Shown in pieces: positions 1-11,300 of a stretch of 64,000 nucleotides of DNA (positions within the stretch are counted from its first letter, which is position 1; each line of letters opens with the position of its first letter). Source of the stretch: Asterias amurensis (lineage: Eukaryota; Echinodermata; Asteroidea; Forcipulatida; Asteriidae). The stretch covers positions 2,170,001-2,234,000 of the forward strand of contig NC_092650.1 in NCBI RefSeq assembly GCF_032118995.1, given 5' to 3'. The translations under genes and the position numbers were made by a program. Under the pieces are notes generated by a model. It searched no databases. It had not been told where the DNA came from and worked only from the letters and a program-made list of their open reading frames with translations.

Positions 1-366
1 CTTGTAAGAAATTATTCCATGTTAAATATAATAAGTGTAAAATGAAATTGATAAACAAAGTTGTTTGTTTTACTTCACAAACCAAAAGACCAAGTAATTA
101 TTAATAACCAATGCTTTGAAACTTTCTCTAAAAGATGGCCAGATCATATTGTTCCAAACATCATGTAAATCATTTTTTCCTCAAAAATCACCACAACTCA
201 AAAGGTTGCAAGTTCGAATCCTAACAAACTAACCGCTGATTTCACAATGACTAGAATAAGTATTGTCATCTAGTTACTGAATCACAATTTCTTGGTTTTT
301 GCAACCCATAATCATACCAGTAAAGCATTGTTTGTATGAGAGAAATTTGCTGTTGCCAGCTTGGTA

Positions 367-753
367 TTTAAAGACACTGGACACTATTGGTAATTGTCAA
401 AGACGAGTCTTCACAGTTGGTGTATCTCAACATATGCATAAATAACAAACCTGTGAAAATTTGAGCTCAATCGGTCGTTGAAGTTGCGAGATAATAATGA
501 AAGAAAAAACACCCTTGTCACTTGAAGTTGTGTGCTTTCAGATGCTTGATTTCGAGACCTCAAGTTCTAAAACTGAGGTCTTGAAATCAAATTCGTGGAA
601 AATTACTTCTTTCTCGAAAACTACGTTACTTCAGAGGGAGCCGTTTCTCACAGTGTTTCATACTGACAACAGCTCTCCATTACTTGTAGCCAAGTAAGTT
701 TTTTTGCTAAAAATTATTTTGAGTAATTACCAATAGTGTCCACTGCCTTTAAA
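367..753 (+). mobile_element. TTAA-flanked TIR element, family 1 (copy 1)
   Basis: About 390 bp, bounded by TTTAAA. The left terminus reads AAGACACTGGACACTATTGG and the right CCAATAGTGTCCACTGCCTT, an imperfect terminal inverted repeat. The interior holds an inverted pair built on ATTTCGAGACCTCA / TGAGGTC. No transposase ORF is present; the 66-residue frame inside is a shadow shared by several copies. TTAA at both ends suggests a piggyBac-like non-autonomous element, which is an inference. Confidence 0.75.
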
Positions 754-1024
754 TCCCCTTGTGGCAATGTGAAATATCAATGTTTAACGTTACTTTTTTT
801 ATTAAAGGCATTTAATGTTCTTTTTATCAATCTATGTAATAAAAACAGTTACTACATGTATATGACTGTCCTTTCCTAATCATCTACATGCAAGTACAAG
901 TCCTAATTCTTTGTTTTACTGAAGTGTATGACACATTAGCTGTGGTGCCCACTGTAAAGTTCCAATAAAAATTGACATTTTCCTCATAGAGGTGCACCTT
1001 ACCAGAGAAAAATTGCTGTGCCCC

Positions 1025-1396
1025 TTTGAAGACACTGGACACTATTGGTAATTGTCAAAGACCAGTCTTCTATTGGTGTATCTCAACATATGCATAAAAT
1101 AACAAACCTGTGAAAATTTGAGCTCAATTGGTCGTCGAAGTTGCGAGATAATAATGAAAGAAAAAACACCCTTGTCACACGAAGTTGTGTGCATTTCAGA
1201 TGCTCAAATTCTAAACTTGAGGTCTCAAAATCAAGTTCATGGAAAATTACTTCTTTCTCGAAAACTAAGTTACTTCAGAGAGAGCCGTTTCTCACAATGT
1301 TTTATACCATCAACCTCTCCCCATTACTCGTTACCAAGTAAGGTTTTATGCTAATAATTATTTTGAGTAATTACCAATAGTGTCCACTGCCTTTAA
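1025..1396 (+). mobile_element. TTAA-flanked TIR element, family 1 (copy 2)
   Basis: Same element and orientation as the copy at 367-753, flanked by TTTGAA on the left and TTTAAG on the right. It is separated from that copy by only about 270 bp of unrelated sequence. Confidence 0.75.
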
Positions 1397-2417
1397 GAGC
1401 AAAGTGCAAGGCCTGACACTGACTTACTTTTTTTAGAACAAGACCCACATCTAATAATAGTTACTCCAACATTATTGTACGTTTACTCTTATCAATGCAG
1501 ACACATTCTGAACAGTTTAACTACAACTAATACCTACTGAACAAATGAAGAAACTTCTGAAAAAATGTACTTTACAAAAATAAACTTAATCAAAGGATTT
1601 ACATAATTACAAAGCCAAGAAAATTCAATGTCTTCAATAACTTCTTAATTGCACTTTCTTTTTGCAAGAGGTGGGAAAAATTGCTAAACAAAGTAATTAT
1701 TTAAATAATATTTCGCTGGCTGAGGGCTTTAAGCTGGAGGCTTTTTATCTTAGATTCTAGTCATCCCTTAATTGTCTACTAGTTGAGAATTCATAGTTAT
1801 TTTACTCGACTGTCATCAAGCGTCATCACGGAGAAGCCTTTTTACATTTCTGGCATTCAAACTACATGTAATATAACCTAGCCTCGCTACCATAGGCAGC
1901 GCGCCGTATCGTTGCCTCTGGTCACTAACCCCTGGTAGGGATGGACTAAAAAAACAACAACACTGATTTGACTCCCACAAGTGTCTAATTTGCGTGCTTG
2001 CTTGTTCAAAACTTTCAAGCGCTTGTAAGACGCTCAGTATGTGCATGTGAAAATGCAAGTATTTTGATGTGATTCACTTTCAAATGCATCATGATTTTAG
2101 ACCGTCTCCCTAAACTGCATGCAGTTAGACATATCACAAGATCAAATAAGAATGAGAGGGGACCAGTTGCTCTTTGACTTGATGCTTCTTTTGCGTGTGA
2201 CCATACTTAAGCCGGCGCATAGAGTGGATCTAGCACACTTTAAATCTAGCACACTTTAATGAACCAATTCCAGGGGTTACGAGTGAGCAATGCATGCTGT
2301 GAAAAAATGGCCAGCGAGATTGAACACCCCAGGGAACGAGGTTGAATAATAGTTGGGTCCCTTGGATCGGGTTACTGCCAGTTTCAATGTTTACGGAGTG
2401 GAGGGGATCGGCACCGT
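1397..2417. other. Intergenic, no gene seen
   Basis: AT-rich sequence without recognisable coding or repeat structure. The 80-residue open frame at 1816-2058 has no recognised similarity. Confidence 0.5.
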
Positions 2418-3536
2418 ATTAATGAGGAGGCTGATGTGGTTTGGTCATGTGGAGAGAAAGGAGGATGCCAACTAGGTCAAGAGGTGAACCAAGACATCCC
2501 CCCACTGAGTGAGAAGATCAAGGAGCGCCGGTTGCGCCTTGCTGGTCACCGTCTATGGCGTCCAGAGCTACCAGTCAAAAAAGTCATCGTGTGGGAGCCC
2601 ACTCACGACAGGCGTGGCCCCGGAAGACCCACCAAGACCATGCTCAAGACCCTGATTGAAGATGCAGGAACAAGGAGGAGCTATTCAGCTGTATGCAGGA
2701 TAGAGTTGTGTGACGTGTCAGACATCGAGCCAGACTCAAACATGCGGCAATGTGACAACTTGGGTCGACTGAGTGAGTGAGTGAGTGTAACCAATAATGT
2801 CGAGATACCAGACTCGATCAATCTTTCCCAAGCAAGAGCCAATGGGTAACAAGATTCTCGCTCATTTGATGCCTGAAGAATTATGAAAGACAAGATGTCA
2901 TTGTTACAAGGTAGATGTTCCAAATGTCAACCAAACCACCATCAAACGATACTGAACTTTATCAACGAAGTAATGGCACACCATCAGCATCAATAACACT
3001 CCACAAGCAACGATTACAACTGAGCAAACACGCAACTAGGCATGACACTCCTCTCTCAATACCCCTGGACAAGAACACCCAACCTACAGAACCCTATCAT
3101 AAAGGTGGAGCACTTATGTGAACCTACCAACAGCAACTCTCTAAGGACCTGAGGATGGTTGGTATTGAAGAAAGAGTTTCAAGATCGCCTTGACAGCACA
3201 TACACCAGGCTTCTTATGAGGGTGCAGAACATCTCATGGCGTGAGCACAAGACCAAAGAACAGATCTACGGAGACATTCCACCAATCTCTACTACTGTTG
3301 CTCAAAGCAGAGTCCACTTTGCAGGTCACTGCTTTCGTGCCAAAGACCAGGTCATTTCTGACGTGTTATTTTGGAGACTGCCATGCCCTTATAGAGGACC
3401 TCGACCACTCAACTACATCGACGTGATCGGTAGAGACAGGGAGGCTGAAATCGTGGACCTTCCAAACTTGATGAGGGATATAAAACACCTCTGGCGTGAC
3501 GTTGTGCATGGAATCTCGGTTGCTACTGCTAAATGA
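2418..3536 (+). pseudogene. Decayed LINE reverse-transcriptase C-terminal fragments
   Basis: Three pieces resemble the region downstream of reverse transcriptase in non-LTR retrotransposons. One is RRLMWFGHVERKEDAN at about 2420-2470, ending in a stop. The second is an open stretch at 2436-2780 with RRLRLAGHRLWRPELPV and DRRGPGRPTKTML. The third, at 3159-3536, has YTRLLMRVQNISWREH, RVHFAGHCFRAKDQVISDV and DLPNLMRDIKHLWRDVV. The xFAGHCxRA and RGxRP motifs are typical of these tails. At least two different element types seem to be juxtaposed. No catalytic RT motifs are present, so these are dead remnants. Confidence 0.6.
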
Positions 3537-5099
3537 TGAAGATGGTATAGGAACAAAGCAACTTCACCAAGCCCCTTAACATGCTGGAAACGAACATCTA
3601 ACAAAACAAACACAATGTAGCCAGTGAGCAACGCCTGTGCGCTGTACAATGATGGCAAAAGTTTGCCGTATTCCCTTGGCACAAAGGTCACCTAAACAAA
3701 CAAATGTTCAACATTCCTAGATATGATTTGGAAATTTCATCAACAGACAAACCAAGGTGGAGTCTCGAGTAGTTCTGTTCAAGTCAAAACTTGTTCATTT
3801 AGTGACAGAATTAAACTTCAAATAGTACACAATTTCAACGAACTGCATAAACAAAACCTTTTTTTTCTTTCACGAGAAAAAAGAGGCACTTCTTCAAAGG
3901 ACACTTTCTTTGTGCTCCTAAAATGTAAACCAAAAATATCCATAAAAACCCAGAACAAGGCATCAGAAGTTTGAACAAACTAAACATTAAGTAGTATCGG
4001 AAAACAAAGGAAAAGTGACTAGAGCTGGACTTTAACCCGTGTCCTCCAGATTAACTTTCAAGTGCTCTACCAACTGAGCTATCTAGCCATATGTTAGCAG
4101 TCTCCCTGTTTGTCAATATCTTTGATCGGGATGCCAGTCAAGCGCCATACAACCTGTAACTGCCATATAGCTAGGGATCACACCCAAATTTACGATACAT
4201 TGCAAGCGGCAGCACAGGGATCACGATTTGTCTTTGTTCTACCCAAAGTTATTTAAAACTAGCCAAATCAGTTTCCCTTGTGGTTTGATACTTGATAACC
4301 TAAACTCAAAGAGACTATTTCATCACTGCATACAACTTGAGCAGCTTGTCATAAAGTAAAAAGTTTTTAAACAAAATGGTTTTTACTTCAACCCTACTGT
4401 ATTGGTGACTCTATTACCCATGAAGAATAATGATTAACTACTTTCGTAATTTACAAATTGGAATTGAGACTGATCTAACAATGGCAGTCAACTGTTTCTT
4501 TTTCACTCAAATACCTTTCGATAATCCTTGAGTTGCAAATTTTCAATGACCTTTTGAATGCTGTGTCTTCAGTGATAGAAAAGTAGCAGCCCGACATTTC
4601 AAACCTAGTAGAGTCCTTCTCCAAGGCAGAGTCCTTCTTCAAGGCTGAATAGAAAGACTTTGAAAATAAATTTCTAGTAGATTTTGAGCGCAGTACCCTC
4701 AGGGCTTGAGAAGTAGATCAAAGAATCCTGACTTATTTCATTTGGAGACAATCACAGCATTTCTTGTTTACCAGATTTAAAAAAGTCTGAATCAAGAAAA
4801 AAAGTCAGACATTTCTTATCCCTAAGCCTATATCAAGTCAATTTGAGGTATGTCAGACACACTAATAACACTGAGTTCTTATTGTGCTTTATCATACCCG
4901 ATGGGCCTCTTAAAGCGCTCAGTATTTTTCCTGCAAGGTGTAAGGAATCTATTCATATTGTACTATGGCAATACTATGGCAATCCCACCCCAAAAAATAA
5001 AAAGAAATAGCTTTGGGTAAATTTGTCTGTATACACACAAACAACTAGGTGAATCACTAGGTGTCAACTAGGTGGCTCACATCACCAAAAGGCTAATTG
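3537..5099. other. Intergenic / probable TDRD12 3' flank
   Basis: Contains an inverted tRNA-derived SINE (about 4010-4290; box A complement GCTCTACCAACTGAGCTA) and, at 4590-4650, a decayed copy of the GACGTTTCGACC...AGAGTC arm found in the 52318 palindrome. No other feature seen. Part may be TDRD12 3' UTR. Confidence 0.5.
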
Positions 5100-5155
5100 T
5101 AATGCCTCACTGCGATGCCTCACTGCGATGCCTCACTGCGATGCCTCACTGCAAT
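5100..5155. repeat. 13-bp tandem repeat at the TDRD12 stop codon
   Basis: Four copies of GATGCCTCACTGC. The first overlaps the TGA stop on the minus strand. Confidence 0.85.
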
Positions 5156-5336
5156 GATGACTGAATTTGACTCAGAGGGTCAATATTCTCATCACTAGCG
5201 TAACCAAACTCGGCTCCTTCCTCTGAGCTATCCAAAAGTTCATACTCAGAATTGGAACTTTCTGATGTATCCAGCTCTGGAACTGAAGCAATTGGGATTT
5301 TATTGCTTGGAGTTTTCTTTATCTTTGGCTTGATGG
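5146..5336 (-). CDS. TDRD12: TDRD12 exon 46: acidic C-terminal tail and stop
   Basis: The last exon encodes residues about 1962-2024. A short basic stretch (PKIKKTPSNK) is followed by a Ser/Glu/Asp-rich tail (SESSNSEYELLDSSEEGAE, FGYASDENIDP) ending in SSLQ and TGA. Acidic tails after CS domains are common in p23 proteins and may add chaperone or kinase-target function. Four copies of a 13-bp repeat begin immediately at and beyond the stop codon, so the 3' UTR starts in a small tandem array. No clear AATAAA was identified just downstream, and the transcript end is unknown. Confidence 0.85.
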
Positions 5337-8300
5337 CTGCAAAGGAAACAGATGGAGAAGTAAAATTAAGCGTTAAAATATAAATCAAGAAATCATAAGT
5401 TCTTATATAGCGCTTTCTCACACCAGATGGTCATATCAAAGAGCTCAGAATTGTTTCTTTGCCAGGTATGCATGAGGAGCTACTTTCTTAAGTATGAGAC
5501 TTATTTCATGTAATAGTTTACAAGGTGCTGTGTGCTTTTACTTTGGATAAGTGCACTGGGTTCTTTTACGTGCATTACACAACACGCAGGAACAATTAAC
5601 TTCCAATCCGAAGGACTCGGCAATAAGTGTCTTGTTTAAGGACACAAGAGTCACGACCGGGACTCGAAACCCTCACTCTACTGATCAGAAACTACAGAGC
5701 TTGAGTCAAGTGTTCTGATCCGCCCGGCCACGACACACCTTACATAGTAGAAAGTCAGTTGGTAAAACACAACCGTTACTACGCTCCTTTTTTATGTATT
5801 TTGTTTTTACGTGTGTGGTGTGTATTGAAAGAGATACTTACGATGTGACGTCTTCTTCTTGATCCCATAACGAGCTTCAACCTCATCGTCTGAATCAGCT
5901 TCCTCGTTCCATCGTTCGAAATCCACACCAATGTAAGGCAACTAGGAAAGAAAAAAACACATCTTAATTCAACTTCTGGCTGTTAAAGACACAGGTTAAT
6001 ATTAGCTCTATGAAATTGGGCCCTGTAATATTTTAAAGAAGCAACTCAAACAAGAGACTCGTCTCATCTCACCTTGCTCTTGTTGGCAGCCAATCTGGAC
6101 CATTTGGACCCGACGCTCTCTTTGTACAACGTGATTAACACTTCACTGCCTGAGGGGACAGCTGTATGGTCTGGCGCCCTCACACGACCATAAAGGTTCA
6201 ACGTAAACTCGTACATAGTTGCATCTACGAGAGTACTAAAAAAGACAACATATGAAGGTGTTAGGATTTGGAATATGTCCTCCCTGTTGGAGAGAAGTTA
6301 GTTATGGAACTAACATCTCATTTGCAGCACATAACTATTTAAACATTTACATTTAAAAAAAATACAATAAAAAAAATTCATCTGGCCTACAAAGCCCTCT
6401 GTAATAGTTCTTATATAACAATAATAATAATACAAAAATTAATAATAGTAATCATAGTAATTTATTTATTTATATTTCACCCATTCCATAAAGCGCATAA
6501 CAAAACAATCAGGAAACAATGAAATAAACAACAACAACATTAAAATGACAATGATTACAACAGCAAAAATCACAAAATGAACATAACAAATTGTTTCAAA
6601 GTTAGAAAATACTACAATCCATAAATGATATACACAAGACCCTTACAAAACTTCTCGTACAATTAATGTTTAAAAGGCGTGTATCTCAATTTACAATAAC
6701 CGTATCATTGCGTTTTACATGACCACAACGTCAGGATACAAAAGGCAGTTGAGCATTGGAATTGGTAACCAGTCTAAAGATTAGAAGCTCCTTGCTTAGG
6801 CGTGAAACATACGCCCTTTTCGAAACCACGCCTTCGGCTTTGGAGTCGGCTTCAGGCTCCGTCCTCTCGTCTGAAACCCTGAGCGTGTATGCGCAGCATG
6901 CGCAATATTGTCACAAAACAACCGCAGGGCCAAGTTAGCCTGAGCCGAATCCAAAGCCGAAGCCGTGGTTTCAAAAAGGGCCATAAACTACAATAACAAG
7001 TAAGTAACTAGTTCTGTTTTTGTATTCGTAAAAAACAAACCTCGTGCTCCATGTTTGAACTTTTGGTGTGTATTTCATTACCTGAAACTAATGCTTGTTG
7101 ATGTCAGTTTGATGTCATATGTCTGGACTCCTCTGAGCTGTACACTAAGGACGACCGAGTTTGAACGTTGGGACCATAGCACCTTAGGATGGAGCCTGGA
7201 AGATTAAAATACAAATTTGTAGAACAATAAGTCGGCTGTGGTGCCCCTACGACCTTCAACAAGGTTATTGGATTAAATACAAGTACAAGTACAAAATTCT
7301 ACAAAACAAAGTTGATGTTAATGTATATTTGGTTTGCGGTAACACCATGTGTGTATCTACTTGCCAGGTAGAGTTTGTTCTTAGAGAACTGTCTTGCTTT
7401 TTAACTATTACCAGGGTGGATGGTATAGAAAATAGACTGGACTACTTCTTTAGCTTATAGGATCATAATTAACTGTACTGCCGCGGAGTCAGTTCTGAAT
7501 TGGTCTCAACGTTTCGAATAGTTATAAAGCAGGACAGTTCTTTTCAGAACTGAGAAGTCTCCCGAATCTCTGATTATCTACTCCGCTGCAATAGAATAAA
7601 GCAAGACAGTTCTCTAAGAACAAACTCTACCTAGCAAGTAGATACACACATGGTGTTACTGCAAACCAAATATACATTGATACCTCACCATGCAATGCCT
7701 CAAATCCTATAAAGTTGATGATCTTACCTCGGCAGAGCACTTTCTGGTACATATTCCAATGAAGGCATATCGTTCAAATCCTCCTCAATCACAGGCTCCT
7801 CCCCCTCTTTAATCTCACGAATATCAATGACTTTTGTCTGATACTCAACTGTTGATTGGCCTATTCCACCAGCTGGCGGATTTGATTGGCTGCTGAAGAA
7901 GCTGAAGTCTGATTGGACGTCGGTGGTCATGTGTTTCTTTGTGTAGTCAATGAGGCGGACGTGGAGCGTGCTTAGCAATTGGTGTGTGCTTTGTGAATGA
8001 CTCATGCACATCAACTGACTGCAGAGAAATAAAATAACAAATTTACGTCATACATTTTAATAACCATAACTATTTCTAATATAATACTTTTTAGTGATAT
8101 TTTGTATGTGTTAAAAAGTAAAGACTGTTTTTTTCACCAGGATGACTCAAAAATTCTGAATTCAGATAAAAGTCTTGACATTTCTCATCCCTGTAGTTTT
8201 AAGAATGAAATAATAGTTATGTATAAAGCATATTACAAGGAGAGACGGGGGAAATCTTGAAAAGCAGTGCATGGACGGATGTGTTGCTGGTTATTTTAAA

Positions 8301-11300
8301 ATATCTTTCTTACCATATGTATTTCATGACAAACGGTTTCAAACGCTTTTCATAGACCAACTCAAACGATCCAAGGCAACGTGTTCCTTTTAGAGAAAGA
8401 TAAAGCCTACATACCACTCTACACAGTCTAACATCTGCTGTTCCGCCATGGCTTGAAGATTCTCCATGTTATTGCTACTCAACACTGATAATGCTTGAGC
8501 AATGATGTGAACCAGTGGGCTATCCCTGGTCTCCCATAAATAGTCACACAGCACAGTAAGTCCACCCTCCTCACGAATCAAATCTCTATTCCTGAAATCA
8601 ATTACGTTTTGTTTTGTTTAAAACTTCACACTTAACTATAACTATTTGTTGGCAGGGGCCGTCACGGGTAAGGAAATAGTACACAAGAACTGTCAACGTG
8701 ATGTGCCCTCCCAGACCCCGCCAACAATGGCATACATGTACATGGACATAAAAAATATAGAAAAGTATGAATATTAACAAATATTCTCTAGACCTTTAAT
8801 ATATCTACATATATTTCCAAGTAGGGTTTGCAGTGCGATGACATCATGTAAAAATCTCTATTGTGAGTAGTGGTGGCTCTGAGAAGAGCTGGTTTCTGCT
8901 TGACGTTTCGATCAGTGTGCTCTGACCATCTTCTGGTGAATGCTGGACTCTGCTCTGCTCTACAATAGGGTGTCGTGGCCGAGCGGATAAGAGCACCGAA
9001 TTCAAGCTCTGCTGATTCTGTTCAGCAGAATGTGGGTTCGAATCCTGGTCGTGACACTTGTGTCCCTGAGCAAGACACTTAACTATTATTGCTTCTCTCC
9101 ACCCAAGGGTAAATGGGGACCTGTGAGGGCAGAGATGGTTCTTGTGATTGATTTAGCCGAGTAGTGCATTTGTTGCACGAGCCTGTATACTCCCAAGGGA
9201 GCTGAGATGGTTTAAGGAGTGAATTAAGGCCCAATGACCAGGGGTAATAATTTGAAGCGCTGTGAGACACCCATCGGGAGTGAAAAAGCGCTATATAAAC
9301 TCAAATATTATTATTCTCCAGAAGACGATCAGAGCACACTGATTGAAATATTGAGCAGACAAACCGGCTCTTTTCAGAGCCTACACTACTCACAAAAGAC
9401 TTTTTACAAAAGACTTTCCACCATGCATAACCTTAAGTCTCAACTTGTTTTCAATATTCAACATTTTCCATTTGGCAAACCATAAACAATGTACAGTACA
9501 GTAGCATAGTAGTAAACTTGTTCAGTCTTACCCTAGATGAGCAGCCATCTTGTATAGCGCCCTCAACATGTTCATCAGGCAATCTTTATCTTTAACGATA
9601 CCCAGCAGCTTGCAGAGTGATTTCAATCCACCTGCCTTACTTGCGACTTCTTGATTCCTGTCATAGGTCAAAAACAAATTTGATTGTTAATACCGTGGTT
9701 CAATAACGTAAACAAAACAGTATTCAAATTTCATGTTGCTGGACAATTTCAAAATGAAATTCCAATAATCAGCAACAAGGGATTCTAGGATATTATTTAC
9801 TAATCACTATCGGCAACTAGTGATACTATAAATAAATAATAATAACAAGAAAAGAACTTAACATTGTGCAGGTATCCCTCTAAAAAAGAAAAGTGCTCAT
9901 AGCGCTTGAGGAGGAAAAACAAATTAGGACTGTGGATTGTGTGAGTATGCTTGTTTGGACAGGTAAGATTTTAAAGTTTTTCCTGAATGTTGTGATGGAT
10001 GGAGATGATTTGACAGTCAGTTGGAGTTGGTTCCACACTCGGGCTGATGCTACAGAAAATGACCTGTTGCCACAAAGACGTCCTGGGCTGATGAAGCATC
10101 ATGAACCCATTAGAACGCAGTCCGGTGTATGCTAAGGATGGACGAGACTGATGAGGTAGATTGTCACTACACAGTATTCATACAAACTACTTACTGAGTG
10201 TTATCAGCAACTAGTGACGCTAGTGCCGAGCTGGCTTGGTTGATGACGGCAATCGCTACTGACTGATCTAGAAGTCTACACAACGCTTGGATCCCACCAT
10301 AATCTTGAATACTTTTCTTGCTTCTAATGAAGGAGAATGAAATTACAAGGTGTTATAAAACTGGACAGTAAAGCCAAACTAACTTTCTTAAGGCCAGTTC
10401 ATACTTCCTGCGAATGCGAATGCGAAGCAAATTTGACGTGAATTTGACGTCACAACCCTCCTTACGCAGCGATTATCGCAAGTGAGTTGAGCAAAGTTGA
10501 ACTGCTGCGAATAATTTGTTGTGAGTTTGTGACATCAACATTTGTATCGCATTCGCATTCGCAGGAAGTATGAACCGGGCTTTACTCATTCTTGATAACA
10601 GTTTTTAAAATTCTCAGCAAACTTACGCATTACTTCCTGATGACATCATTAGAATATAAGGAATGAACTCCTGAAGCCCAGCATCATCAGTCTGTAACAA
10701 CAACATAAAAAAAAACCCAGGGAGAACATTTTATAAACAAACACACATCTAAACTAACGGCAACACCGTGGTCATCATGATTATAAGGCAGGACTTGCAA
10801 TCACAAGGTTACAGGTTTGAATCTTATCAAGCTAACTGCTGATTTCACAATGACTAGAATATTCATATTGTCGTCTAGTTACTGAAACAAATCTATGTAA
10901 AGTAATACACAAAAACACACAATAAAAATAAGAAGATATATAATCCATTCACCTTAAGCAGCAGCCTGCATAGTTGATGTAAACCTCCAACTCTGCAAAC
11001 AACCTCACAGTTTCTATGTCATCAATAAAAAATAAGTTTAGAAATTTCATAAATAAATGTATAATGTAGATACTGGATGTTTAACTTCAGGAAAACAAAT
11101 ATGATTTTTTTTTCCAATTCACCACAATTGGCCCCTATGAGTAAAAAGAAATGACCACAGAAAGATCTTAATCAGAGCTAGAATGGAAAAAGAGAGTGAG
11201 CCGACAAGTCGTGACCCCAAACTTAAAGGCAGTGGACACTATTGGTAATTACTCAAAATCATTATCAGCATAAAAACTTAATTGGTGATGAGTAATGGAG

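Noticed and set aside
497..1354. Similar 66-80 residue frames repeated around the window (at 497, 1141, 11278, 17347, 61270 and others)
   Set aside because: All fall in copies of the same TIR element, vary by frameshifts and lack any known domain, so they are shadows of a non-coding element.
8966..9050. tRNA-Ser/Leu gene
   Set aside because: It is followed by a conserved SINE body and an ATT tail, and many diverged copies are present.
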